64,000 nucleotides of DNA from Mercenaria mercenaria (taxonomy: Eukaryota > Mollusca > Bivalvia > Venerida > Veneridae), in assembly GCF_021730395.1 (NCBI RefSeq), contig NC_069362.1, positions 91,652,001-91,716,000 of the forward strand, written 5' to 3'. The translations under genes were made by a program, and so were the position numbers. Shown here piece after piece: positions 12,237 to 23,800 of the stretch (position 1 is its first letter; every line of letters begins with the position of its first letter). The notes beneath the pieces were generated by a model. It did no database searches. It was not told the origin of the DNA and worked only from the letters and a program-made list of their open reading frames with translations.

Positions 12237-13137
12237 AGGAAACAGATTTTGAATTTGATGATGTAAAACATAATTTAGTTCTGAATACACCACCATGGAT
12301 TCTTAATTCTCCAACAGTTCTTTTTGATATGAAAACCGCATTGAAAAAGGCTGAAACAAACCCTGAAATATTCAAGTCCAGATATAACGAAATCAAGTCG
12401 GCTTACAAAGAACATTTTCCTATTTATACAGATGGTTCAAAAGATGATTCAAAGGTTAGATGTGCCGCCGTTAGCCATCTGCATCAATCAAAATTACGTT
12501 TACCAAATAACGCTACAATTTTTTCAGCAGAAGCAAAAGCTATTGATTTGGCCCTTAATTTTATTTCAGAATATAATGAAGAAAAGTTTATCATCTTTTC
12601 CGACTCACTTTCTGTATTACAATCAATACACAACCGTAATACAGAAAATCCTCTCATTCAAAACATTCTTCTCAGGGTTCATGAACTGCAGCAAAGAAAT
12701 CACTTTCATTAAATCAATCTAAATTGAAATTACCATATACTGATTTTAGGTCAAATATCAACAAATACATTTTAACTAAATGGCAGTCCTCATGGAACAA
12801 TGCTTCGTTCAATAAACTTCGTGAAATTAAACCTACTTTAGGTGAATGGCACCAAGGAAATAGATCTGTTCGCAGGGAGAAAGTTGTTCTTTCTCGTTGT
12901 CGAATAGGTCATACTCGGTTGACTCATTCGTATCTCCTGAACAAAGAAGATCAACCTGAATGTATACCATGTCAAACACCACTTACTATTAAACATATTT
13001 TAATCGACTGTATAGACTTCGATCCACAGCGCAACTCATACTATAATGCTGAAACTCTAAAAGAGCTGTACGAGCAAATTTCAGCCGACAAAATTTTGCA
13101 GTTTTTGAAACAAATAGGTATATATCATAAAATCTGA
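12164..13137 (+). pseudogene. LINE ORF2 C-terminal part: RNase H and Cys/His tail
   Basis: FPIYTDGSKDD, FSAEAKAIDLAL and IIFSDSLSVLQS give the first three acidic residues of an RNase H. The frame then stops at about 12712, and the His/Asp block expected next (WIPSHVG...NE.AD) is absent, so a deletion of some 20-25 residues is likely. A different frame from 12724 carries KLPYTDFRSNINKYI and IGHTRLTHSYLL followed by CIPCQTPLTIKHILIDC, the usual C-terminal Cys/His motif. The RNase H assigns the element to the I/Nimb group rather than Jockey or CR1. Confidence 0.8.
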
Positions 13138-13332
13138 AACTTATTTGATTTTTATTCACCACTTTTATACTTTTTGATGTTTGCATTTGATTTTTACACT
13201 ATATATGTATATACGCTTTTACTTTAATAGTTTTATATATGCTTTGCAATTAACGTAATCCATTTGACTTTTTCTCGGCGATATATGACCTTTTTGTGTC
13301 TATTCGCCGTAAAACCCAACTCATTCATTCAT

Positions 13333-13520
13333 TCAACACACGTGTCGTAAATGGACGCTATATCTGTTAAGTCCTCAACACACGTATCGTAAATGGGCGC
13401 TATATCTGTAAATGGGTGATTGTAACTGTCACAGTCCTCAAAATACGTATCGTAAATGGGTGATTCCTATCCTTACTGTCCTCAATACAAATGTCGGTCG
13501 CGGGTGATTATGATTGCTTC
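13333..13520 (+). repeat. Small irregular satellite, right part
   Basis: Units starting CCTCAACACACGT-TCGTAAATGG recur at irregular spacing of about 44-65 bp, with CGCTATATCTGTAAATGGG or GGGTGATT fillers. The first bases are the right target-site duplication of the LINE (13333-13345). The array is clearly older than the LINE. Confidence 0.7.
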
Positions 13521-14035
13521 AAGGAATTGGACCGATGAAAAACTTTTAGTTTTATATATAACATATAGTTAGAAGAACCTCACGTGTCTTTGACTACTCT
13601 TAATATTATGTACATGGGAGAAAAAAAAACAGTTTTCTTTAATGTCTGGAACATATATGTGGGTTGCACCCATGTGAAAAATGGGCAAACAATAAAACCT
13701 GGCGCAGACAGAATGCCCATCGAGACGTTAGAAAATCGGGTCTTGGTACGTATCTCAGTAGGGCTGGGTATAACTATGACGGTTTTATTCTGTGGGCAAT
13801 TAATTTGTAGACGACTCTAAAATTTTAGAGCTATGTTCGGGTAATTTAAGGAATACATGTACTTTGGAAATGACTTAATGATCAGCATGGTTCTAAATAT
13901 TAATTTTCAAATTTTCAAGCAGGCAGTCAGAGGTATTCTCTTACTCGTCATCCGAATCTCGATTAAATGTAATTTTAAGAATACATTGATTAATTCCAAT
14001 TAATTAAAAACAATAACACACGTTATACTTATAAC
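13521..14035. other. Intergenic DNA, nothing recognised
   Basis: Ordinary AT-rich sequence; a 78-codon frame at 13584-13820 has no recognisable domain. Confidence 0.45.
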
Positions 14036-14039
14036 TAAA

Positions 14040-14236
14040 ATGAAATACTTTTATTCAAAATAAAATCTCTCAAAAATATCGCACATTCAATTACTTATAC
14101 ATTTAGATGATTATCATTATACAGATTTGAGTGTTTGTTTCATCTACGACTTTCTCCAGTCTTTACTTCGGTCAGGTCAGCAGACGACACTGTTTGTAGC
14201 TTGCGGCAGCACGGAACACGATGGAGTGCTACACAT
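14040..14236 (-). other. Possible terminal exon of an unknown gene
   Basis: On the - strand a plausible acceptor (TTTCCCTATTAG) ends just above 14236. Entered in the second phase, the sequence stays open for 31 codons with a coding-like tail (VPCCRKLQTVSSADLTEVK, ending at a TGA near 14140). AATAAA follows at 14055-14050. I cannot name the protein or find upstream exons, so this could be chance. Confidence 0.25.
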
Positions 14237-14810
14237 CTAATAGGGAAATAGTTGTTATATATGATTACTCTTTTGTGTCACTGCAAGTGAAGGCACATAT
14301 CTATATCATATTTTTCAAAACAATTTGCACAATTTAAAGTATAACACTACTTAACAGCATTTGAATTTCCCAGTAACTGAACATTGATGTCTATGGAAGT
14401 ATTTGCCAAATGCTCAATGTCCGATATTGACTATCTAACGGCAATTATCAATGTCAAATGCTAATTGTTAATTGCGAAATACGAAACAATAGATCTACAT
14501 GCCAACTGCTTACTGCCATGTATGCTTATTCGAATAAAGACTAAACTTTAGAGAAAATTTCATGACTTTACAGGGGTAAATTATGCTTCGCAACCATTGA
14601 TTATAATCATAATACGCGTTTTCCCCAGGTCTATTGTCTTATGAAATAGTCTCCCATCTGGCATTTCCTTCTTTTCAACCCATGTGCAGCTGAACATGTT
14701 TCACAATTTCCTTGCTTTTCATTCATGTTTTCATGTTATAAACACTTACAATTTCTTCCGACCCGATTTTATTTTACTCTGCGGCTGGACAAGTGCGAAA
14801 GTATCTACTT

Positions 14811-14896
14811 CGTGGGCCGGTGGTCTAGTGGTCACACGCTTGACTGTCAATCCTGAGGTCCGGGGTTCGAAGCCCAGTCTAGGCACTGGAAATTTC
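14811..14896 (+). mobile_element. tRNA-Asp-like SINE head
   Basis: It has an RNA polymerase III A box (TGGTCTAGTGG, 14821-14831) and a B box (GGGTTCGAAGC, about 14863-14873) at tRNA spacing, with GTC where the anticodon would be. The acceptor stem ends do not pair, so this is a tRNA-derived SINE and not a working tRNA gene. The 3' limit is unclear; it may run on past 14900. Confidence 0.65.
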
Positions 14897-15144
14897 TGAG
14901 ATGTTCATGAATTTAGCTATTAAAAGTGTAATGTTTAGGATGAATATCCAAGATCGCGGTCGCGCAATCGGCATGCATGTTGCAAGCCGGACATCCACTC
15001 AGACACATATTAAGTAAATCGAATTTCTAATATAACGATATTTTGACTGCAAATATTTACAAAATGAATCTATTCACAATAAATTATAACATAAAATAAA
15101 TTATAACATAAATGTATATTTAGCAGTGAAAAAGTATTGAGTTA

Positions 15145-16078
15145 TTTTCTTTACAGGTTGCCCGAGTCTTTGGCAGACATGAATACATCATGGTTAGCCT
15201 TCGGCAGAAGTTTCAGCGCACAGGCCGAGTTGATGATGAGCCCAGGCAGCCTCGCAGAAGGGTGGCAACGCCTGCACAGGATGCGTGGATCGTTACATCG
15301 TTTCAAGACCGCGACATGCACTGCGAGGGCGACCAATGGAACGCATGCTGGACCCGTAAGTCGATAAACAGTCGTCAGGCGGCTCCGCGAACAGGAATAA
15401 GAGCTAGGCGGCCATTCAGCGGACTTATTCTGACACCACGTCACCGACAACAGTGGGAGTAGTGGACCCGCAGGCACCAGTGTATGACACGGGATGAGTG
15501 GTCAAATGTCCTGTTCATGGACGAGAGTCGGTTTCACTTTAAACACAACGACGGAAGGATGCGAGTGAACAGACGTCGAGGTAAAAGATTGAACGACGCG
15601 TGTGTGTTTCAACGAGACCAGTATAATGGTATGGACCGGAGTGTCGTTACACACCAAGACAAATTTGATAGTTGTTCGCAGGAACCTTAATGCAGCGAGG
15701 TACCAGCAGGACATCTTCGTCCCTGTCGCAATCCCGCACCTACGAGCTGGTGAACGTGTCATGTAATTGCTTCAAGACGGAGCATCGGCCCATACCGCTC
15801 GTACTGCAACACAACAGAACGTGCGGCAGCTGCCTTTCCCGCCAATGTCACTGGATCTCAATGTTCCTGAACACCTGTGGGACGAGCTGAACAGGCGAGT
15901 ACCGAGTCAACCCGCAGCCCCTCGCAATCTCTGTGAACTAAAACAGGACCTTGTGCATGCATGGAGGAATACTCTCCAATGGGTGATCCGGAACTACGTG
16001 CTGTCGATGAGGCAGAGGTGTGTGCATGTTGTGAGAACACGAAGAATTAATTCCTCGGACGTACAAACTGTTCTGTGA
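15145..16078 (+). pseudogene. Dead Tc1-like transposase
   Basis: Pieces in several frames line up with a Tc1-type transposase. The end of the helix-turn-helix is VSLRQKFQRTGRVDDEPRQP. The first catalytic Asp is in LFMDESRFHF (about 15512-15541), the second in LQDGASAHTART (about 15767-15802) and the final Glu in LDLNVPEHLWDEL. Only 30 residues separate the last two acids instead of the usual 34, because about four residues are missing. There are further stops and frameshifts, and the N-terminal DNA-binding half is mostly lost. No terminal inverted repeats were recognised. A cut-and-paste TA-targeting transposon, long inactive. Confidence 0.85.
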
Positions 16079-16636
16079 TTCTGTTACTTTTCACATAATT
16101 GTTAGAATTTTGCGTTATGCCATTTTCTGAATTCGGACTTTACAGTGATATTTTCTATTTGTTAAGTTTTATGACTACTAGTATGTTTATCAGTTGAGAT
16201 TAAATTATGAGGAAGTAAATCTAATGTGTTAAGTTATTTATATTCAAAATTTGAACGAAATCCGTTCACAATTAATCGAACTACATGGCATACAGATATC
16301 GGATGTAGGGAAGGGCAGTACCTAGTGTTGTCAGAACTTGTTTTCCGACCCTTTTGCTCTTTGGTTATATGTACTGAAATCGTGATTGTAATGAGTTATA
16401 AAATATGATTAAATATAAATCTAGTAAACCGAGAGCTCTGTTAACCGCCCGAGCCACTGTCTTAGCTGTGACAGTAATCTAAATGTTCAGTAAGTGCCGG
16501 GCCAATTAAGCTATAATATATTAAGAAGCATAACTTATTGCTATACTTCCAATTATTATCATGATTTTATGAGTAAATACGGATTTTGGACTTCATAAAA
16601 ATAAATCGCACCCACCGCGTTCGTGGATGAGCACTG

Positions 16637-16663
16637 TGTGTGTTGTTGTTGTTGTTGTTGTTG
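16637..16663 (+). repeat. (TGT)n microsatellite
   Basis: About nine TGT/GTT units in a row, followed by a G-rich stretch (GGGAGAGGGGGGTGGGG). Confidence 0.9.
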
Positions 16664-16959
16664 GGAGAGGGGGGTGGGGTTCGGCTAAATCTTTGCTGGT
16701 CGGGGTTTCGGCTAAATCTAGATATTTTATGCATACCTAGCTCACATGATTAACATATTCAGTCCTTTATGAAAAATAATCCGGTATGACTGCACCGGCA
16801 AAGTAGTTTCGGAGACATCTACATCTGTCTACATCATACGTCGACTCAGTCACACTTGACTATCACGCGACGGGTGGTTTGGTCAAGAGGAAAGATATGG
16901 AAAGGATAGATAGTAAGAAGAGAGTGGGATAGGGAGAAGTATAAAAAGTGTTACCCAGC

Positions 16960-17660
16960 TACATTTTCGCCCCTTTAACCTAAGCCTCTCCGGTTACGGT
17001 GGCCGCGGTAGCTGGGATGGTCCTACTTAGAACTTCAGTGATGATAGCCACTACTTGAAGGATACCAGGTCAGTGGCGTCAGCGGGCGGTCGCCGATGGT
17101 AGGCTGTTCAATATGGTGATGGTCCAGGGAAAGAAGGAGTTCCTATAGTACGATGTAGATGATGATGGCTGCCTGTACTTTCTGCTATTTGTAGATCTGA
17201 TGCGACTTGAAGCTGGAGTAAGGTACTGTTGGTCTGAGATGTCTACCAGGTTGTTGCATGACAATCCTGTATAGCATGGTAAGCTGGGCTTTAGTTCTTC
17301 AGGACTGCAGCGTATCCCAACGTAAGTGGTCCAGCATGGCAGCGACGCTACTGGTATTGTGGTGCCTATTAATGACATCGTAAACCGGCGGGCCGCCCTC
17401 CTCTGCAACATCTCCAACTTTCTCGTCTGGTCCGTAGTGTAGGGGTTCCATACGGTGGAACAGTACTCTTGGTTTGGACGCACAAGTGAGATGTAGGCTG
17501 TGGTCTTGGCTTCCTTATTGCTAATCTTGAGGTTCCGATAGATAAAACCTAGGGTACTGTTCCCCTTCTTGGTGAACTTGTCAATGTACGCGGGTGTTCC
17601 AGGAGAGGTTCTGCGTCAGGTGTACTCCGAGGTACTTGGTGCTTGTGACAAAGAGCATAT
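16960..17660 (-). pseudogene. Antisense LINE fragment (L2/CR1-like reverse transcriptase C-terminus)
   Basis: Read on the - strand from about 17640, KYLGVHLTQNLSWNT is the post-catalytic block of L2/CR1-type reverse transcriptases. VRPNQEYCSTVWNPYT, LEMLQRRAARRF and the closing RNSFFPWTITILNSLP block follow. The catalytic domain and everything upstream are missing. A frame change separates 17640-17484 from 17483-17079. No tail or target-site duplication was identified. Confidence 0.8.
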
Positions 17661-17846
17661 TTAAGAGAAAAACAGCAATTCTAATATTCGTAAAAAAGAA
17701 GCCATTCTGATATATTTTACATTGGTACTGGTTTGGGTTGTCTGCTATAAAATACGATTTGAAGATGACAACGCTGTGAATTTCGTCTTCGTCTTGAACT
17801 ACAATAACAAATTGGGCCTTGCAGAAAATATTTTTTAAGCATAAAA

Positions 17847-20800
17847 ATGGTTAAAATAAAAGGCATTGCATTCGAGGATGTTCACAAAAGAGTTAATTTT
17901 CTGTACCAGGTTTAGTTACTTTTCTCCTACTGTTTTACTTTGTCCATATAAGTTGGAAAACGAGTTGAAAATTGTGAAGTGAAATAGTAGTCGGAATTCG
18001 GATAGTACACATCATAATGTGCAATATAGAAAGCTATATCAAAAGAAGGAAGCTGAACATGCAAATGTGAGCCAGAGCGATAAAATGAATTGTCTTTAAA
18101 TAGAGTTACATAGTGCTGAATGCTGTCCTCTCAATTTCTGTCACCAGTTAAATATAATATCACACTTTTATCAGCCTCAGGTCTGGAGCAATGATATAAA
18201 TATCTTCTTCCCAGCTCAGGTGTAGGATATATTGATGGTTTTTTTTGCAGTTTATATTAAATACAGTTGTCACCATTTATGATTCAGTGTGTTACACATA
18301 TATTCAAGGTTGAACAATCAAGGCCAAGTGAGCAACTTCTGACCATCATTGCCCACTTATTGTATTCATTTTAATGTATTAGTTTATTAAACAGTATTTT
18401 TTTTTACATATTTTGCAGGCAGCTTATCAAAGTCTGCTGAGAAATCCTGAAGATCTGAGTTTATGTCGGTTCTATATCAATACACTGATGGTCATTGCAA
18501 GAAGGCAGGGCATTCAATTGTGAGTGACTTCATGAAAAATTTGATGTTTTACTTTACCAGCTTAGTTATACAAGTAGGTAAAGTACAAGACTGCCGGTCA
18601 AGATGTCAGGTGCGGCTGTGCCCAATCCAGTGGACAAGGCAATGATCCACACTTTGACAGACTGTCATTACTTTGTCTACCTCTGACTGATTTGTTATCA
18701 AGTTCTTGTGAACAAAAAAAGAATTGATATGGAGTGTAGGAACACACAAGGTTAACTGTTTGTGTTAACCAAAATGCATGCTATGTTGGAAAACGGCCTG
18801 AAATTTGTGGATATTATGGATACAAAACAAATTTTATTTATTGACCTTGAGTTGCAGTGATCATCTTAAAAGGTTTATTCTTGCAAACCACAGGTTGTCT
18901 CCAGACTATGTCAGACCTATGATGGAAGAGAATAAAGTGGTTCAGACTGAGAGTATATTTAACTGAAGCTGTTTTGATATCAGAGGTTACTTTAATGAAG
19001 TATTACTAACAAAACTCCAACCCTTCAAATCATTCTTATGGTTGACATAAATGTTCATATCAAGTTGATATATTTCAATGAAAATATATTAATAATGTAT
19101 TATTATTCAGTTTTTGTTGCAAAGTTGACTAAAACTGTTCATGCCAATGTTTACTGGATTATAGCTTTGTACCAGAGAAATATGCACATATGTTCTGCAA
19201 TAGAAATATTGTGTAACTTTAGGAGCGCAGTATTATCCCACTAAAGAACTAACTAGTACACATAAAAAATTCTCAATGCAAAGCAAATATTACATATATA
19301 TATCTTCACATATTAATAGTATTCTAATTTTGTTCATTAGCTTGTAACATCTGACAATTATTTGTTGAGAAATGTTAATTTTTCAATTTTAGACATCCTG
19401 ATATGAAGAGAAAACTGTGCAAGAGATGTTGTGTCTTGCTAATGCCTGGAGTTACTGCTATTTATAGAGTGAAAAGTATGTACATCTATTGATAAAATGT
19501 TTCAGTTACATTCAGGCTAATAATATTTGAAACATGCAAGGGTAGAATTATTTTATGAATGTTGCAGAAATAGTTACCTGCTAGACAAGAAACAAACATA
19601 CTTGTAGAAAGTTTGAATAAATGTTTTTATACCCCCACAAAACGAAGTTTGGGAGGGTATAATATAGGAGTGAACTTGTCAGTCTGTTTGTTAGTCGGTC
19701 GGTCCGTTGGTTTTCATGGTTTCCGGACAATAACTCATGAAAGGCTTGACAGATTTAAAAATAAAATAAAAAATTGTACACAGGTGTAACATCAGAAAAT
19801 ACAGGTCAAGTTCGACTTTGAGGTCAAAGGTCAAGGTCGTAGTGAACAGTTTAACGGTTTCCAGATGATAACTTGAGAACACTTAGGTCTAGGATCTTAA
19901 ATTTTGGTACACAGGTGTAACATTATGAAATACAGGTCAAGTTCGACTTGAAAGTCAGTAGGTCAAAGGTCAAGGTCACAATGACCCTGAACTGTTAAAA
20001 GGTTTCCGGATGATAACTTGAGAATGCTTGGGCCTAGAATCATATATTTTAGTAAAAAGGTGTAAGATCATGAAATACAGGTCAAATTCGACTTTGAGTC
20101 AAAGGTCAAGTGCACAGTGACCTGGAACAGTTAAACGGTTTCTGGATGATAACTTGAGAATGCTTGGGCCTAGGATCATGACACTTCATAAGGATGTTGA
20201 TCATGACCAGCAGATGACCCCTATTGATTTTGAGGTCAGTAGGTCACAGGTCAAGGTCACAGTGACCCGGAACATTGAAACGGTTTTCGGACAATAACTT
20301 CAGAATTCTTGGGCCTAGGATCACGAAACTTAATTGGGAGGTTGGTCATGACCAGCAGATGACCCCTGTTGATTTTGAGTTTAAAAGGTCAAAGGTCAGA
20401 GTGACCCGAAACATTTAAACCGTTTCCAGACAATAACTTGAGAACGCTTGGGACGAGGATCATGAAACTTCATAGGGAGGTTGATCATGACCATTTTGAG
20501 GTCAGTAGGTCAAAGGTCAAGCAAGTTTGGTTTTGACATTGGCTTAGTTCTGTGACAAGGCCATATAGTGGGGGTATAATACGTCACTCCTGTGACAACT
20601 GGTTTGTCATGAATAACTAAAGGCTTTTACATTTTAAGTTATAAAGAATTTAATAAAATGGGAAGAACATACCGTGGATGGATAGACAGTTTCATTCCCA
20701 TTTTTTACCTCAACTGTTCGAAGAATAGGTAAAGCTATTGGACTCATCAGTGTGTCGGTGTTAGCATTGGCATCCTGATTTGGTTAAGTTGTCATATGTA

Positions 20801-23800
20801 AGCTGGTATCTTAGTAGCCACTTGTACACAGTTTCCATATCTCTGTTTTACCAGATCTTACCTTTTCATTGTTGCTATGCTCCTCAGGGTATTGCTTCTG
20901 GCGCTCAGTTGATGAAAGATATTTCACTCGAACACTAAAACAAATATCCTGTTTATAGTTAGGTTTTAATCATGCCAAGTGTTTTGTCTTTAGAAAAACG
21001 ACAAAAACAAACCATTGTGACTTGTCTTGAATGTGGAACATTCCGACGATTTATCTATAATGGGAAGAACATACCGTGGATGGATAGACAGTTTCATTCC
21101 CATTTTTTACCTCAACTGTTCGAAGAATAGGTAAAGCTATTGGACTCATCAGTGTGTCGGTGTTAGCATTGGCATCCTGATTTGGTTAAGTTGTCATATG
21201 TAAGCTGGTATCTTAGTAGCCACTTGTACACAGTTTCCATATCTCTGTATTGCATCTTTCCAATACTAGTATTGTGTCCATTTTTCGACTTTTATATTGA
21301 TTTAACTGACAAGGCTGTTGAATAGTTGAGCATTGCTGTCCTCTAATAGCTCTAGTTTTCTCTTTGAACTATTAAGATATGACAGTGAAATGTATTTGGT
21401 AATTACACAGTGAAAGTTTCCCACTGTGCACAGGCCAAATGAGTAGATTCTGTGTAACCATTACTCTGCTAAATTTCTATGATGGACTTGTCCATATTTC
21501 AATTTGGACAGTACCATTAACTGTTAAAAGGGGTGCTTACCAAAAAGATACTGACTGAATGGTGAATATTGCAGATCATGATCAGACTGAACAGATGTGC
21601 AGGGTGATCATGATCTACACTGGTCGCAAAGGCAGAACCAATCATGTGCAGCATGGTAAGGGTTAAAACCAATAGAAAGACCCAGTCAAAGAGTTTATTT
21701 TACTTGTAAGATCAAAAGGTCTTCCACTTGTGAATACCAGATCTTACCTTTTCATTGTTGCTATGCTCCTCTGGGTATTGCTTCTGGCGCTCAGTTGATG
21801 AAAGATATTTCACTCTAACACTAAAACAAATATCCTGTTTATAGTTAGGTTTTAATCATGCCAAGTGTTTTGTCTTTAGAAAAACGACAAAAACAAACTG
21901 TTGTGACTTGTCTTGAATGTGGAACATTCCGACGATTTATCTATAATGGGAAGAACATACCGTGGATGGATAGACAGGAAGCTTGGATAGATACTGTTGT
22001 CAGTGGACAGTCTGTTACTGTACATCAACAGCAGAGACATAAAGGCTCAAACAAGGTACTGAAATATCTTCAGAAGCTTCTGTTTCATTCTAACAATTTT
22101 CTTTTATTATGGTAAGTACCTTAACATTGTTCTGTGCAATACATCAATATATTTGGACGTGCACCCACTTGAAAAGCATATTGGTTGAGTTGATATGCAT
22201 GTCCACTATGTTTTTAGGATCTGTACAAGTCTAAATATGTTTAAAAATTGAATACATTGTTGTGCGTTTAGAGGGTAAAAAACTAAAAAGCACATTGGGA
22301 CTTCTTGCAAATCATCTATGAATCGCGTTTAACAAATGGGTGTAATTTGGATGCTTTGCATGAAGTCCAAGTGTTGTTTATACCTATCGAAGCATTCAGT
22401 CTTTATACTGACATTTTTAGTTCGACTGTTTGAAATTTTTCAAATTGGAGAGCTTTTGTAATCACCCTTTTGTCAGCGTTGACGTCACAAAAGGTTAAAG
22501 TTTTACATGTAAGCAGGTTTCTCAGAAACTGCTTTGACAAAGGCTTTCAAACTTCACAGGTCTTTTCTGCATCATGAATTGGCCTCATTTTTAAAGTAAC
22601 ATAAAACTGACTTTCATTTTATCGAAATTATGCTCCTTTATCACATAGAAATTGTGGGACAGTTTTGCATGTGTGCATGTAGTTTTGCTTGTGTGCATGT
22701 ATCTCGGAAATATCTTAACCAAATGTTTTCATACCCTCCACACATCTTTTGATCAGACAGCTCTTGTTACAAAATTACGTTTTTCTACGTAGCAATTTTT
22801 GATAACATTTGTGTATGTAAATTGGTATCTTAGTATCCACTAATGGGAATGGATTGAAACTTCACTCACTTGTCCGCTGTAATAAACTGACATACATAGT
22901 ACAGGTTCCATAACTCTGTTTTGCGTGTTTTGCATTTTTACAAAATCAATGCCCCTTTTTAACGTTCAGTGTTCATTCAATCATTACTTTCTCTAGTGAC
23001 AGACTGCTGAATAGTCAAGCATTGCTGTCCTTAGACAGCTCTTGTTATTGTTTAGTTTACATGTGAGTTGGTACCAAAGGAGTTCCATCGTCTATTTTCA
23101 AGCATTTCATGATGTATTATATTTGTAAGTAACTTAAACATTTATGATGACAAGCATTTATGATGATTTCTTTAAATAAAGCTGCTAGCCAAATAGAGGA
23201 TGTGCTGAATTACATGGTTAGAAAAGCACTTCTATCAGCAGTGGACAAGAACTTACTCTACCTGAGCCATAAAGGGAAGTAATAAAAAAGAATTGAACCA
23301 GTAGTATTTGTTATTATAATACTCAAATATACAAACCAGTGACAAAATTAATGTATGAGATAATATTTACTAAAAACAAAAACCAACAAGAAATTAGTAT
23401 ATTCCATGCTAGTGGCAAAGCATGTTGCAGTCCCATTGTAAGACTCATTTAACATTTCACACTGCCTCGGTAGCCTAGTGGTACAGCACCCACATTGAGT
23501 GCGGGCGGTCGTGGGTTCAATTTCTGGCCACGTCATACCAAAGACGTAAAAAAAATTGTACTAGTAGCTTCCACGCTTGGCGCTCAGCATTAAGAAGATA
23601 GTGCTAGGACTGGTCAGCTCGGTGTCGGTATAATGTGACTGGGTGGGGTATCATGTCGTGTGTCTACGGCATGATATTCCAGTGAGACAGCACCATAAAG
23701 TTGGGTATTGTTTGTACTGCTGCAAGTAGACACCGTCGTTTATATGACTGAAAAATTGAAAAAAGACGTTAAACCTGAACACAAACATTTACCATTACAG

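Larger units (their letters stand above)
5432..13332 (+). mobile_element. 5'-complete, damaged Nimb/I-type LINE, with a nested insertion
   Basis: Order: GC-rich 5' UTR (5432-6193), ORF1 with CCHC zinc knuckles, ORF2 with AP endonuclease, reverse transcriptase, RNase H and a C-terminal Cys/His motif, then a 3' UTR ending GCCGTAAAACCCAA plus a (CATT)n tail. A 13-bp duplication TCAACACACGTGT flanks it (5419-5431 and 13333-13345). The intact left boundary shows a full-length insertion rather than the usual 5' truncation. The RNase H after the reverse transcriptase and the two-ORF layout put it in the I superfamily, most like Nimb. It cannot be active: ORF1 is frameshifted, ORF2 is split by about 2 kb of foreign DNA, there is one in-frame stop in the reverse transcriptase part, and part of RNase H is missing. 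Confidence 0.85.
20657..21976 (+). repeat. Intronic segmental duplication that copied part of RPP21 exon 4
   Basis: Two blocks are each present twice. Block 1 (starting TACCAGATCTTACC, ending GATGGATAGACAG) is at 20849-21091 and 21735-21976; block 2 (starting AATGGGAAGAACATACC, ending CCATATCTCTGT) is at 20657-20846 and 21059-21248. The copies are nearly identical, so the event is recent. Block 1 carries the exon 4 acceptor and the first 98 bases of exon 4; block 2 begins inside exon 4. The true exon is the right-hand one, which alone continues into the donor at 22056. Confidence 0.85.

Noticed and set aside
14811-14890. A functional tRNA-Asp gene
   Set aside because: A and B boxes and a GTC anticodon are present, but the acceptor arms do not pair and SINE-like sequence follows.
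16430-16500. Antisense tRNA-like segment (GAGCTCTGTTAACCGCCCGA)
   Set aside because: Only one weak box resembles a tRNA; no second box at the right distance.
23708-23800. Upstream extension of the RPP21 last-exon frame (VDTVVYMTEKLKKD)
   Set aside because: This part is SINE tail; the AG at 23799-23800 gives the phase that joins exon 4, so the frame before it is intronic.
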